Shown here in pieces: positions 45,225 through 55,055 of a stretch of DNA of 64,000 nucleotides. Each line of letters starts with the position of its first letter. The stretch's first letter is position 1. The notes under the pieces are model-generated. The model saw only the letters and a list, made by a program, of their open reading frames with translations, ran no database searches and was not told where the DNA came from. Source of the stretch: Akkermansiaceae bacterium (GTDB taxonomy: Bacteria > Verrucomicrobiota > Verrucomicrobiia > Verrucomicrobiales > DEV007); contig JACKQC010000008.1 in NCBI GenBank assembly GCA_024233085.1, positions 62,001 to 126,000 of the forward strand. The letters run 5' to 3'. The position numbers and the translations under genes were made by a program.

Positions 45225-47084
45225 TCAGCGGGCGGGGGCCTCGGGCATGTCGATCTCCCCGTCGAGGCGGTGGAAGGTCGCGGTGTTTGCGTCGACCGCG
45301 TAGGCGCGAAGAATGGTTCCGGGAGGCGCCTGCCGGAGCAGGCGCTCTTTTTCCACAGTGAAGATCCAGCCCGCGTGGGGCGAGAATTCGCGAAAACGGT
45401 ATTTCTTTTCGTATTTCGGTCGCTTGGCATTTTTCTGGGCGAAGCCCATCAGTTTCTCGGGTTCGCCTGGACGCTCGGCGGTGATGAAGATTCCGTGCGC
45501 GCGGTGGCGGTGGACGGTATCGGCCGCCCAGCCGGAAACGATCCAATCGGGCCCTTTCGGAGAGAGGCTCTCGAGTTTCCCGGCCGCGCCACCGGAGTCC
45601 TCGCGAAGGCGGGCTCGCCAGGTTGCCTCGTCCACCAGCGGAACCGGCAGGAGATCCGCCTGGCGCACGCGATTTCCCAACCGCCAAAGTTCCGCCGGCG
45701 GCGGGGAAAAAGGATGCCTGAGCACATCGCCTTCAATTTCGGGAGACTTGCCGACATAGAGGGGCATCAGTTCGAACGCGCAGCGGATCCGCTCGGTGGC
45801 GAAATGGTCCGACTCGATGGAAAGAAGCCCACGCCAAAATCCAAAACCGTAGAGCGCGAGGAGGAGCGGGATCGCGGCACCGGCGAGTCGGCGCGGGAGT
45901 TTGCCGACGGGGAAGGGCCAAATTTCGAAAAACAGCGCGGCGGCCCCGATATAGGCCCAGATCGAAAAACTGATATACCGGCCGAGGAAACAAAACGAGG
46001 GGGAAAACCGCGTGCGCCCCGCCGTTACCAGAATTCCGGCCGCGAGAGAAAATCCGATTATGGCCAGCCAGGGAGCGATGCGGCGGATTTCCCCCCGAAA
46101 AAGCCGACACCGAAGCAGCGCCACGGTTGTGATTCCCGCGATGCAAACGGCGCCGAGTATCCCGACGACAAGACCGACCGTCATTTGCCAGCGGAAGACG
46201 GCTTCGGCATCGTCGATCCCGATCGGCGGGAACGAAAAGGGCGAACCGAGCCAGCGGAAGAAGAAGAGCGTGTAGGCGCCGATGCCGACGGGATTCCCGC
46301 CGCGCATCGGTTGGCCCGCATGGGAATGCCATCCAGGGATGTAGATCCCGATCGCCAGAATCAGGCCGATTCCGATCAGCGCGATGGCGCGGCGCCAAGG
46401 GCGGCTCCAGTGATCTTCCCACGCCGAGAGGAAGGTGAGACCGAAGAGAACGAGCCACGCGAGCCATCCGGACAGGAAAGTTTCACAGGCCAGGAAGCCG
46501 AGGACCGCGCCGCCCGCCGCCCTCGCCTCGGGCGGCAGTGGCGTCCGCATCAGAGGGATGATCGCGAATGCCAGCGAGGTGCCGATCGCATAGCAGAGCA
46601 TGGTCGGAAACGTCCAGTACATGCCCATCGCTGGCCAGAATGTCAGGAGCGAGCCGGCGAGCGTCATGGCGGCGAACGCCCGGGGACGGCGGCCAAAGGC
46701 GTGGCGGGCCAGGAGTTCGAAATAAAAAAAAGACAACATCGTGAATGACAGGATCGCCATCGATTCGAGCCGCTGGTTCCAGCCCGAAGAAAGCGCCAGC
46801 ATCGCGTGAACGATTCGCGCCACGGGCATGCGGGCATCGCCAACCTGGGCGTTCAGGCTTTCCCAGGAAATGTTCCCGGCCCGCGCCTCGACGATCACGG
46901 GAGCCACGATGTTCCAGTCGTCGCTTCGGGGCAATACGACCGTAAAATGCCAAGCCACGAAAGCGATGACCAGCGGGGGAAGAAACGCTCCCCAAGCGAC
47001 CACCCGAGCCCAGCGGATGCCGGCCAGGTGACGCGCCGCGGTATGAAGGAAGCGGGGAGTGGCCGAAGCCTGCGATTGGTTCAC
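45225..47084 (-). CDS. Large polytopic membrane protein, unknown
   Basis: GTG 47084 gives 619 residues with about ten to twelve transmembrane helices in the first 430 residues. The early luminal loop contains LPRSDDW, reminiscent of the acidic loop of GT-C glycosyltransferases. A soluble C-terminal domain (~450-619) follows. This layout fits a lipid-linked-sugar or mannosyltransferase-like enzyme, but no decisive motif is seen and I do not assign activity. It ends 9 bp from the convergent receiver gene. Confidence 0.6.
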   Translation of the reverse strand: MNQSQASATPRFLHTAARHLAGIRWARVVAWGAFLPPLVIAFVAWHFTVVLPRSDDWNIVAPVIVEARAGNISWESLNAQVGDARMPVARIVHAMLALSSGWNQRLESMAILSFTMLSFFYFELLARHAFGRRPRAFAAMTLAGSLLTFWPAMGMYWTFPTMLCYAIGTSLAFAIIPLMRTPLPPEARAAGGAVLGFLACETFLSGWLAWLVLFGLTFLSAWEDHWSRPWRRAIALIGIGLILAIGIYIPGWHSHAGQPMRGGNPVGIGAYTLFFFRWLGSPFSFPPIGIDDAEAVFRWQMTVGLVVGILGAVCIAGITTVALLRCRLFRGEIRRIAPWLAIIGFSLAAGILVTAGRTRFSPSFCFLGRYISFSIWAYIGAAALFFEIWPFPVGKLPRRLAGAAIPLLLALYGFGFWRGLLSIESDHFATERIRCAFELMPLYVGKSPEIEGDVLRHPFSPPPAELWRLGNRVRQADLLPVPLVDEATWRARLREDSGGAAGKLESLSPKGPDWIVSGWAADTVHRHRAHGIFITAERPGEPEKLMGFAQKNAKRPKYEKKYRFREFSPHAGWIFTVEKERLLRQAPPGTILRAYAVDANTATFHRLDGEIDMPEAPAR

Positions 47085-47444
47085 GTCGGGCTCCCTTGCC
47101 GGGAGCGGAGAACGGCGAGCTTAAAAGGCAATGGAGTGCCTGTCAACCGCGGCTCGCTCGCGTCCGTCGGGCGCAATCACCCGCACACCGCCATTTCGGG
47201 CCGCTCGACGAGGGTTTCGACGATGCGGGAAACCAGGGGGTACTCGTTGCCTTGTTTAAGGATGAAGGGGATGCCGTCAAATTTTCAGGAAGAAACATTA
47301 CTTTTTTCTCGCTTCGTTCCGGCCAGAGCGTATAGGATTTGGCTTGAGATGCGACGGTAAAATAATCGAAGAATTTGATGGTGAGCGATTCGAAGAGACT
47401 GTGCATCTTTACCGAATCGAAGCCCGCCCATTGTCATTCGAGAG
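47085..47444. other. Divergent intergenic region of 360 bp
   Basis: It separates the minus-strand membrane protein from the plus-strand phosphatase operon and should hold both promoters. An 87-codon minus frame here is serine-rich and not credible. The part from about 47270 to 47400 is moderately AT-rich. No clear promoter could be fixed. Confidence 0.45.
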
Positions 47445-48281
47445 ATGAACCGCGAGATTTTTTCTTTTCAGGACCGGGGGGATCGCGAAGAACAGCAGGA
47501 CGGAGTTTTGGTTCTGGCCGATCCCAAGCGACACGTCGTGCTGGCCGCGCTAGCGGATGGTGCGGGAGGGCATTCCGGCGGCAAGCTGGCGTCGGAATTA
47601 GTGATGAAAGTATTTCGAGAGGCGTTTTTCGGCCATTGGCATCCATTGCGGAATCCGGAGCGGTTTCTTCTCGAAACCGCCGAAAAATGCCACCGAGAAA
47701 TTGGCCAATTGGGGGACGGGGAGCATTTTTCGCCTCGTTCGACACTTGTCGCACTGTACATCGATCGAAAGCGAGCTTATTGGATTCATTCGGGAGATTC
47801 TCGGCTGTATATTTTTCGTGATGGACATCTTTGTCAGCGAACCACCGATCATTCCGTGGCACAGATGCTGTTGACTCGCGGAAAGATTTTGGAGGACGAA
47901 CTAGGTCACCATCCCGATCAGGGGCGGCTTACGCAGAGTCTCGGCGGCGACATTTATGAATTACCTGAGCGTATGGTCCGAGAAATCGAGCGAAATGAGG
48001 AATTCTTGTTGTGCAGCGATGGCCTGTGGGAGCATTTTTCGGAAGAGGAGATGGCGCGGATTCATTCCTACGTAAGGGAAGAGAAGGAGGACGGCGCCAG
48101 AAAAGTGAGAAATGCCTGCCTTCAACGCGCCGAAAGCGGAGCGGACAACCTTTCCTTGATCGTGATCGGACCGGACCGGGATGTGGGCTCGAATTCTTTT
48201 TCTCGGATCGTCGGACTCATTCTTTTTCTTTTTGGATTGGCGACCGGCTTTTTGATCACCATCCTGACGAACTCGAAATGA
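47445..48281 (+). CDS. PPM-family Ser/Thr phosphatase with C-terminal membrane anchor
   Basis: The 278-residue protein has the PPM motifs EEQQDG, LADGAGGHSGG, HSGDSRLYIF, LCSDGLWEHF and ADNLSLIVIG, supplying the metal-binding aspartates. A hydrophobic helix (~252-273) at the C terminus anchors it to the inner membrane, catalytic side in the cytoplasm. It is followed in 33 bp by the protease-FHA gene and then a kinase, so it would reverse phosphorylation made by that kinase. Confidence 0.9.
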   Translation: MNREIFSFQDRGDREEQQDGVLVLADPKRHVVLAALADGAGGHSGGKLASELVMKVFREAFFGHWHPLRNPERFLLETAEKCHREIGQLGDGEHFSPRSTLVALYIDRKRAYWIHSGDSRLYIFRDGHLCQRTTDHSVAQMLLTRGKILEDELGHHPDQGRLTQSLGGDIYELPERMVREIERNEEFLLCSDGLWEHFSEEEMARIHSYVREEKEDGARKVRNACLQRAESGADNLSLIVIGPDRDVGSNSFSRIVGLILFLFGLATGFLITILTNSK

Positions 48282-48314
48282 AAGAACGAAGGACAAGACA
48301 ACTTTGAGATAACG

Positions 48315-49634
48315 ATGAAAACGTTTGATCACTTTGGCGAATGCGCCGCGAGAGTAGGAGCGATTTTGATGGGAATCAGCCTTCCGGCATTTGGAGAGAT
48401 CAAAACCGAGCAGGTCGAGAAATCGGTCGTTCGAGTGATCAATCTTGAGGGTCAAAGCACGGGCACCGGTTTCGTCATTTCTCCAGACGGCTACATCGCG
48501 ACCAATCATCATGTGGTGGGAGAGGTTCCGTGGGTGGTTGTGGTCCGTATCGACGGGGATCGCATTCGATCTTTTCAGGCCGAGGTGATTTTTCGCGATG
48601 AAGGGCTCGACATGGCCATCGTGCGCGCGAAGGAAATGAAAGCGCCCGCGCTTGAGCTGGCGGCGGAATTGCCGGCGAAAGGCTCGGCCGTTTTTGCGTT
48701 CGGCTTTCCGGGGCAGTCGGACGATAATCACGCGGTCGCAGAATTGATCAGATTCTGTGCTCGGACTCCAAACGGGGTCGAAAATCTGGACTCGCCCATG
48801 AGGCAGGCGCTCAATGTTTCGGTGCAGCGGGGCGCGCTTCAGAACGAAATGAGATATTCCTGGTACGATTCGGTGGGCTTTGACGGCGACAGCGAAGATC
48901 CGAAGCAATGGAAGAAGTTAAACATTCTTCAACACAGCGCTCCCGTCAATAGGGGCAATAGCGGCGGTCCCCTGCTGGATCAACAGGGGAGGGTCATTGG
49001 GATCAACACAGCCGTCAAATCCGATGCCATGAATGCGTTGCGTCTATCGGGGAGCATATCGGAGCTGTTTGACGTGATTGCGGAAAAAAGAATCAATGCC
49101 TCAATCGTCGGGCCCGATGAGTTTCAATTCGATATCAGACTAATTTCGCTGTTGATAGCCGTGATCGCGTTGGTGGCGGTGGGGATCTTGATTGTTTTTC
49201 GGTTGAGGGACCAGGGCGCGATCGAGTCTCCGAGCGCGTTGGTTCCCGAACGGTCCCGCCGCGCGACGACGGTCGTTCCGCGTTCGCCGGCTCGGCGGGC
49301 GCCTATGGAGAAAGAATGGAGAAGCAAATTCACGCTTTCGGGGAGTGGTTTCCGATTGAGGTTGGATCCAGCCCTATTGAAATCGAAAGGCGGTCGGATA
49401 CTGATCGGGCGGAGCCCGAAGAGTTCGGACATCCAGGTGGACCATGATTCGATCTCGAAGGTTCACGCGGCGATATTCGAACAAAATGGGGCCTTATACA
49501 TCGAGGACCGGCAGTCCAGCAATGGCACCCGTGTCAACGGAGAGCGTCTTGGCGGAAATCTTGCGGCGGTGAAGTTGAAAATTGGGGACACGGTGGAATT
49601 GGGCGAGGTGACTCTCCGTTTCGAGGTGGGGTAA
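48315..49634 (+). CDS. Trypsin-like protease with transmembrane helix and cytoplasmic FHA domain
   Basis: The 439-residue protein has a signal-like N terminus (to about PAFGE), then a DegP/HtrA-like serine protease domain with the triad in TNHHVVG, GLDMAIV and RGNSGGPL. No PDZ follows. A transmembrane helix (~275-296) leads to a C-terminal FHA domain (~345-439) with IGRSPKSSDI, SKVHAAI and SSNGTRVNG, which binds phosphothreonine. A periplasmic protease is thus tied to a cytoplasmic phospho-sensor, flanked by a phosphatase and a kinase that can set that signal. Confidence 0.9.
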   Translation: MKTFDHFGECAARVGAILMGISLPAFGEIKTEQVEKSVVRVINLEGQSTGTGFVISPDGYIATNHHVVGEVPWVVVVRIDGDRIRSFQAEVIFRDEGLDMAIVRAKEMKAPALELAAELPAKGSAVFAFGFPGQSDDNHAVAELIRFCARTPNGVENLDSPMRQALNVSVQRGALQNEMRYSWYDSVGFDGDSEDPKQWKKLNILQHSAPVNRGNSGGPLLDQQGRVIGINTAVKSDAMNALRLSGSISELFDVIAEKRINASIVGPDEFQFDIRLISLLIAVIALVAVGILIVFRLRDQGAIESPSALVPERSRRATTVVPRSPARRAPMEKEWRSKFTLSGSGFRLRLDPALLKSKGGRILIGRSPKSSDIQVDHDSISKVHAAIFEQNGALYIEDRQSSNGTRVNGERLGGNLAAVKLKIGDTVELGEVTLRFEVG

Positions 49635-49686
49635 TGTCGGGCAACGAGCCCGTAAGTCGTTTGGGTGTTCTTCGATCGAAAGCGCG

Positions 49687-50841
49687 GTGAACTCGGAAAA
49701 CAGTGCTTCCCTTTCTCCGGGGTCTCTTTTGGGCGGTCGATATGTCGTCCAGCGAGTGCTTGGGCAGGGCGGATTCGCGATTACATACCTCGCCCGGGAC
49801 GAGCTGGAGAGGAACCTGGCGGTTGCGGTGAAGGAATTTTTTCCCGAGGAGATCGTCAAACGGGGCGTTGGAGACCGAATTGCCCTCCGGGGATCGGATT
49901 TCGCCGACGATTTCGGCTATATCCGCCGGCAGTTCCTTCTGGAAGGGGAACGAATATGCGGTTTCGATCATCCCAATCTGGTCCGGGGAATTTCGCTCTT
50001 CGAGCAAAACGAAACCGCCTATGTGGTAATGCGGTACGAATCTGGAAGCAGCCTCCGGCATCATCTCCGGGTGAGGGGCACTTTTCAGGTTACGCGCTCC
50101 ACGGTGGCGGGTCTCCTGAAGGGGATGCTCGACGGACTCGAATACGTACACCGGCGCAACTGGCTGCATTGCGACATCAAACCCGCCAACGTTTTTCTCG
50201 GCCGGGACTTCGCGCCCGTGATTCTTGATTTCGGTGCCGCGCGAGACAAGATTCGGCAGCGCCTCTTCGAACATTCCGAGTTGATCGTGCCCTACACCCC
50301 CCATTATTCGCCGATCGAACAAGACCCGGAGGCACGGCTCGACCTGGGGCCATGGACGGATATTTATCAGGTTGGGGCGTTGATCTACCGATGCGTCAGC
50401 GGGGGCAAGATTCCCGCGTCCAGCGAACGAATCAGGGGAGACGCCTATTTCCCGCTAATCGAATTTTTCGGGAGTTCCCCGGACTACCCGCGAGCGTTTC
50501 TCGAGGCCATCGACTGGTCCCTTTCCTTGTTGCCGGAGGACCGGCCCCGCTCCATCTCCGCTTGGAAAGCCCGTCTCTCCCAGCCCATGGAGGAAATGCT
50601 GCGTCGGGAGGCGGAACCGCAAACCCGGATAACGAAACTGGAGTCGCCCCAGGCGGACGACGATCCCACCCCGACGCGACGGAGCAAACGGTCTGGCGAT
50701 CGGGCCAGCGGAAGCCGAAAAATTCGTCCGACGCGAAAATCCCGGCGATCAATCCCGGTGTGGCAGGTGCTTCTGTTCTTCCTTTTGCTGGCCGTTGTGG
50801 TCGTGCTGGGTTACGTGACACTCCTGAAGGGCGCCTGGTAA
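49687..50841 (+). CDS. Hanks-type Ser/Thr kinase, single C-terminal transmembrane helix
   Basis: GTG 49687 gives 384 residues. The kinase domain (~15-295) has LGQGGFAITYLARD, AVAVKEFFP (ATP lysine), LHCDIKPANVFLG and LDFGAARD. The catalytic loop reads HCD rather than HRD, so activation-loop control may differ. After a charged linker with threonines, a hydrophobic helix (~358-378) ends the protein with almost nothing beyond it, so there is no periplasmic sensor domain. It closes the phosphatase/protease-FHA/kinase operon. Confidence 0.9.
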   Translation: MNSENSASLSPGSLLGGRYVVQRVLGQGGFAITYLARDELERNLAVAVKEFFPEEIVKRGVGDRIALRGSDFADDFGYIRRQFLLEGERICGFDHPNLVRGISLFEQNETAYVVMRYESGSSLRHHLRVRGTFQVTRSTVAGLLKGMLDGLEYVHRRNWLHCDIKPANVFLGRDFAPVILDFGAARDKIRQRLFEHSELIVPYTPHYSPIEQDPEARLDLGPWTDIYQVGALIYRCVSGGKIPASSERIRGDAYFPLIEFFGSSPDYPRAFLEAIDWSLSLLPEDRPRSISAWKARLSQPMEEMLRREAEPQTRITKLESPQADDDPTPTRRSKRSGDRASGSRKIRPTRKSRRSIPVWQVLLFFLLLAVVVVLGYVTLLKGAW

Positions 50842-50846
50842 TGCCG

Positions 50847-52163
50847 TCACGGCAGGGCCTCGAACGGCTGGCTGTAGGCGCGTGTTCGGTGGCTCCATCC
50901 TTCGATCCAACGGGCGTCCTCCGGATGGTTTTCAACCCTTCGGCGCAACATCGCTTCGGCGGCGCGGGAGAAATCCACCACCGCGTCCCGTTCTCGCAAG
51001 GCCGGGTTCATCGTTTCCAGGACCTGAAACAGTCCCCAGCCCTGCCCCTCATATCGCTCTTTGGGGTTGGTTCCCTCGCCCTTGAAATTCACGTAATCCA
51101 TCATCGCGTATTGCCCTTCCGTAGTCCGGGAAAGCGCCGCGAACCGGTCATCGAGATGATTCCTCTTTTCCGGAGACGCCAGTTCGAGAATCTTGCTCCT
51201 CGACGCCAACAGGCGCCGATAAACGAATCGAGTCTGTTCGGGCACGGTGGCGAATAAGAATTCCCGGAGTTCGATCATTCGTTTGTCGTCCCGCGCGCCG
51301 AGAAATTCATCCCGATTCGCCCAAGGACAGTCCACCGCCATTGTCAGCCAGTCCGGCATCGGTTCCGACGCCGGCAAGGATCGGTAGTAGTCGAGAAATT
51401 CCGGGAAGCTCTCCTCGAACTCGAATTCTTTATCCTTGGGGAACCACAGGAAATGGCCAATTCCCAACGAGGCGAAGTCCTCTCCTTCGTTCCAGGAAGT
51501 CAGCCCCAGCTTGGTCCCTTCGCATTCGCTTTGCCAGATCCGCTGACCGGCCCGTTTTGCGAATTCGGGATCCAATTCTGTCCTGAGGGCGCCCGCCGGA
51601 AAGGCGTCCCCTTGGCGGATGGGTTTCGCGACGATCGGCGAGGACGCCGGTTCGGAAACCATGGTTGTTGTGCCCGCCCCCGTTCGGTCCGGAGAGAAGC
51701 GGGCGGCGTCGGCGCTCCCCGTTTCTCCAAGCGGCGCGAGCGCGCCCTCAAAAAGCCGGGAAGCCTCCGGTTTGTCGGTCGGCGCCGCTTCCGCGACACG
51801 AGCGGCTCCGACGGGGCCTTCGTCGTCGCTCCCGGGCGGAAGGTCCAGCGGTCGCACCGTCCGCATCCTCGGAGTTGCCTCCGGTGGCGAAGGGGCCGCG
51901 CCTTCCGGCGGGGGTTCCCCTTCCGTCGGGGAGGGAGAACGGTTTGCCTCCGCGGATGACCCGGGGCCAAAGCTTGAGGCGGCCGGAGGGGAAGCGGAAT
52001 CCGAGAGTGCCGCCGACGAACCCACCCCTTCGGCGGTGCGCGCGCCTGCCGTCACCGGCACCGGCGCGCCACCCGTCCGGGAGGCGTTTCGATAAATGCC
52101 CAAGGCGACGCCGATCGCCAATCCCGCCAGCCAGATGGCACCATATCCGATCGGTCTTTTCAT
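50847..52163 (-). CDS. Membrane-anchored protein with lysozyme-like C-terminal domain, uncharacterised
   Basis: The 438-residue protein has an N-terminal transmembrane anchor (residues ~8-24), a long Pro/Ala/Ser/Glu-rich linker (~30-200), and a folded domain. That domain contains QRIWQSECEGTKLGLTSWNEG, a glycine-rich LGIGHFLWFPKD and GQGWGLFQVLETM. A glutamate followed by GIGH/GQGWGLFQ segments recalls lysozyme or transglycosylase folds, so a peptidoglycan role is inferred, not proven. It starts 6 bp after the kinase stop (52170) and is probably its co-expressed partner. Confidence 0.6.
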   Translation of the reverse strand: MKRPIGYGAIWLAGLAIGVALGIYRNASRTGGAPVPVTAGARTAEGVGSSAALSDSASPPAASSFGPGSSAEANRSPSPTEGEPPPEGAAPSPPEATPRMRTVRPLDLPPGSDDEGPVGAARVAEAAPTDKPEASRLFEGALAPLGETGSADAARFSPDRTGAGTTTMVSEPASSPIVAKPIRQGDAFPAGALRTELDPEFAKRAGQRIWQSECEGTKLGLTSWNEGEDFASLGIGHFLWFPKDKEFEFEESFPEFLDYYRSLPASEPMPDWLTMAVDCPWANRDEFLGARDDKRMIELREFLFATVPEQTRFVYRRLLASRSKILELASPEKRNHLDDRFAALSRTTEGQYAMMDYVNFKGEGTNPKERYEGQGWGLFQVLETMNPALRERDAVVDFSRAAEAMLRRRVENHPEDARWIEGWSHRTRAYSQPFEALP

Positions 52164-52169
52164 GGGCGG

Positions 52170-54728
52170 TCACGGTGCCTTCTTGCTGTTTTCATAGTAA
52201 ATCCAAGCGGAATTGAGGTCGTCCGAAAACCGGAAGCGGATCGTGACCCGGACTCGACCGGTCTCCGAACGGGAGGCGCCCCGGTTCGCGCGCGAATAGG
52301 CCATGACGAAGGAGGCTTCGATCCGGCGATCCTTGAGATCCTCGAATTCGATCGAACCGTTTCGTTCATACCTCCGAATGGGCCATTTGCCGTTCCAGTC
52401 ATTGTCTTCGGCCAGCACGGAACTCTTGGATACCTTCTCCCCAAAATACTCAACCTCCCAGTCGTAGAGATCGTTGTGGGTCACCCGGCCCGAATAGTCC
52501 GAACTCCCGGTGTCGCAAAAAAGATCCACAAACGCCGTCATCCGCTTGACACCCGCCTGGGAGAAGCCGCTGTCCGCCGAATGCTCCCGGGTGGTTTCCA
52601 CGCCCGTGATCAGGGGCCCGTCGGCAAAGAACCGAACCGTGTATTTTTTGTCGGCGCTTCCCTTGCGGACCGACAACCCGTCCGCCGTGGTGAAACCGAG
52701 CCGAAAGGTCGCCGCCCAGTTGTCCAGGTAGCCGCTCACGCTCATCGGCCCCTCGAGCTCGTACGAGCGTATCGGCCAGCGCCGGCAGTAGCTCCGATAA
52801 TCGTCCGCGACTCCCGATTTCGTCATCGACTCTCCGAAAAAGTCCACCTGAGAGGCATAGTAGTCGATTTGATCGTCGTGGGATCCGTTCGGACTCGAGT
52901 TGCCGGCCTCGAGATAGGCGGTCAGCATCTCGCGGACCAGGGTTTCCCTCGATTTGGGTGGCGGGGGCGGCGCCGTCACCTCCAGAGGGCAGGGTTGCGT
53001 TTCCAGGTTTTGCTTGCCCGCGAGAAAGGCGATGCGGGGGATCGACCGGCTGCCCGCGGACGTTCCCGTCACTTCGTAGGAATAGGCGTGGGTGTTCCCG
53101 CCGCGCTCCGTCTCGGTCAGAAAGCGGATCGCCAGCCCGAAACTCGACACGGTCTTGGGGTATTCGGTCAACCGTCCTCCCCGCGATGTGACTTCGTAGG
53201 TCGTCTTGTCGCCTTCCCGGATCGTCCGGCTTGCCAGCGTGCCGACCACAGTGACCACCGGGTCGGGGGGGGGCGCGGGCGTCTTCTTCTCGGGAGGAGC
53301 TTTTTTGAGCCGGGGTGTCTCGGAAGGCGAAGCCGGCGGCGGGGTGGGTTCGGGCTCGGAAGCCGGTTTTTGAGAGGGGCTCGGGGTCGGTGGCGCCTCA
53401 TTTGCCCCTTCTTCGGGTTTCTCCGCCGGGCGCGGGAGTTTCGCTTTCGCATCGACGGGCTCCGCCTGGGGCTCGGCCGACGCCAGTTCGGTCCGTGATG
53501 GCGCGCCGAAAAACCCGGTCGTCAACCCCGCCAACAACCCCGCGATCACAATCAAAGCGGCCACCAGCGCGGCCACCAGCCACCGGTTGACCGCCGCCGC
53601 CGCGGGCTGGGGCGGAGAAATGCGCTTCGTCGCGGGGATGCGTTTCGTGGCGGGCGACGCCGACGCCGCCGGGCGGGAGATTTCCCGGCCGGCCGGCGTT
53701 CGCTCGGTCCGGGCGCTCGGTGGTCTTTCGCGGCTGGCGGGCGGGCCGGGGGAGGCGACCGGACCGGTCTCCTCGGATTCCATTTCCTCGCGCTCGCTCC
53801 GGGACATCGCCCTCAGGCCCAGCATCGCCTCCCACCGGGCCACCGTCCGCGGGCGATCCTCTTCCCACAGAGCCATTCCCGCGTCGATCGCGGACAGAAA
53901 CCCCTCGTCATAGTCCCGGCCGGCCAGTCGTTCCGTCAGCGGAACGTAGGGGTCGTGCTCGGGGCCGTTTCGCGACTGGCTGACCCGCTTCGGCGCCTCC
54001 GGTGGTTTTTCGCCCGTAAGCCAGTGGTAGATCACGGCCGAGAGCGCGTAGATGTCGCTCCAGGCGCCCTGCGATTTCGCCTCGGTGTAATACTGCTCGT
54101 GCGGCGCGTAGCCCGGGGTCACGATCGATGTCACATGCTGGCTCCGGCCCGAGAACTTCTGCCGCGCCGCCCCGAAGTCGATCAGCACAGGCTGCCGGTC
54201 CAGTGTGCGGATCAGGATGTTGTCCGGCTTGATGTCCCGGTGCAGCAGGTCGCTCTCGTGCACCCGGCGCAGTCCGGAGAGCAGGGGGCGCAGATAGTCG
54301 TCCAACACACGCTGGCTCGGCGGCTCCCGTCGGCGGATGCGGTGGATGAGCGCCTCCCCCTCCACATATTCCATCACCATGTAGGCGGTTCCGTTGGCCT
54401 CCAGCAGCCGGAGCACCCCCACGATGTTCGGATGGACAAGATCCGCGAGGATTCGGGCCTCGTCGATGAAGGACTCCCGCGCCCAGTCGAAATCCTGCTT
54501 CCGTTCGGGCGTCTGGGGCACGACCATCCGGCGCAGCCCGCGGGTGGCGATCCCCTCGGGAAACAGCTCCTTGATCGCCACTTTCTTGCCCAGATTGAGA
54601 TCCTCGGCGAGATAGGTGATGCCGAAGCCCCCTTTTCCCAACACCTGAAGGATGCGGTACTCCTTCAGCTTGTAGTCGGGTGGCAGACCGAGCCGGCTCA
54701 GGGTTGTCGCTTTCCGTTTTCGGGGCAT
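52170..54728 (-). CDS. Hanks-type Ser/Thr kinase with periplasmic NTF2-like repeats
   Basis: The 852-residue protein has an N-terminal kinase domain (~17-290): LGKGGFGITYLAED, KVAIKELFP, HRDIKPDNILI, LIDFGAARQ and a GYAPHEQY activation segment. A transmembrane helix (~383-405) is followed by a Pro/Glu-rich stretch and a periplasmic region. Two related units with (D/Y)YY...VDFFGE and VEYFGE words, each ending WPIRxYE, look like NTF2/SnoaL-type domains (~600-850). It would sense an envelope signal and phosphorylate cytoplasmic targets. The lysozyme-like gene follows in the same operon. Confidence 0.9.
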   Translation of the reverse strand: MPRKRKATTLSRLGLPPDYKLKEYRILQVLGKGGFGITYLAEDLNLGKKVAIKELFPEGIATRGLRRMVVPQTPERKQDFDWARESFIDEARILADLVHPNIVGVLRLLEANGTAYMVMEYVEGEALIHRIRRREPPSQRVLDDYLRPLLSGLRRVHESDLLHRDIKPDNILIRTLDRQPVLIDFGAARQKFSGRSQHVTSIVTPGYAPHEQYYTEAKSQGAWSDIYALSAVIYHWLTGEKPPEAPKRVSQSRNGPEHDPYVPLTERLAGRDYDEGFLSAIDAGMALWEEDRPRTVARWEAMLGLRAMSRSEREEMESEETGPVASPGPPASRERPPSARTERTPAGREISRPAASASPATKRIPATKRISPPQPAAAAVNRWLVAALVAALIVIAGLLAGLTTGFFGAPSRTELASAEPQAEPVDAKAKLPRPAEKPEEGANEAPPTPSPSQKPASEPEPTPPPASPSETPRLKKAPPEKKTPAPPPDPVVTVVGTLASRTIREGDKTTYEVTSRGGRLTEYPKTVSSFGLAIRFLTETERGGNTHAYSYEVTGTSAGSRSIPRIAFLAGKQNLETQPCPLEVTAPPPPPKSRETLVREMLTAYLEAGNSSPNGSHDDQIDYYASQVDFFGESMTKSGVADDYRSYCRRWPIRSYELEGPMSVSGYLDNWAATFRLGFTTADGLSVRKGSADKKYTVRFFADGPLITGVETTREHSADSGFSQAGVKRMTAFVDLFCDTGSSDYSGRVTHNDLYDWEVEYFGEKVSKSSVLAEDNDWNGKWPIRRYERNGSIEFEDLKDRRIEASFVMAYSRANRGASRSETGRVRVTIRFRFSDDLNSAWIYYENSKKAP

Positions 54729-55055
54729 GCTGCGTAGGCGGGCGGGTTCGACGGCCCCTCCGGACCGCGCTCCGGTTCCTTCTTAGGGAGTATCGGCGAT
54801 TTCGTCAACCCGGATTCAGGAAAAGATTCCGTTTTTCCCTCGCTCCTTCCCCTCCTCCCGAGTTTTCCGGTGGTGGAGAATCTGACAGGGTAGGGTCGGC
54901 GAGGATACCCTGTCGAATCACGACCGCGTCACGGACGAATTGCCGCAAAGAGGCCAAAAATCACCAGATTGGATTTTTGCGACTTCTACGCCCTTTTTGC
55001 GGCCATCCAGTGATTTGGTGAAGAACAGGCGCGGCCTTATCCGGGCTGTCGGGTT
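54729..55055. other. Intergenic region between the kinase and avd
   Basis: About 54883-54915 holds GACAGGGTA ... TACCCTGTC, a perfect 9-bp inverted repeat with a 13-bp spacer. It recalls the CAACAGGGTTG family and may also fold as a hairpin. No gene is seen. The kinase promoter must lie here (minus strand). Confidence 0.5.

Noticed and set aside
47143..47406. An 87-codon minus-strand frame in the divergent intergenic region
   Set aside because: Serine/proline-rich composition, no start signal, and it overlaps the expected promoter area.
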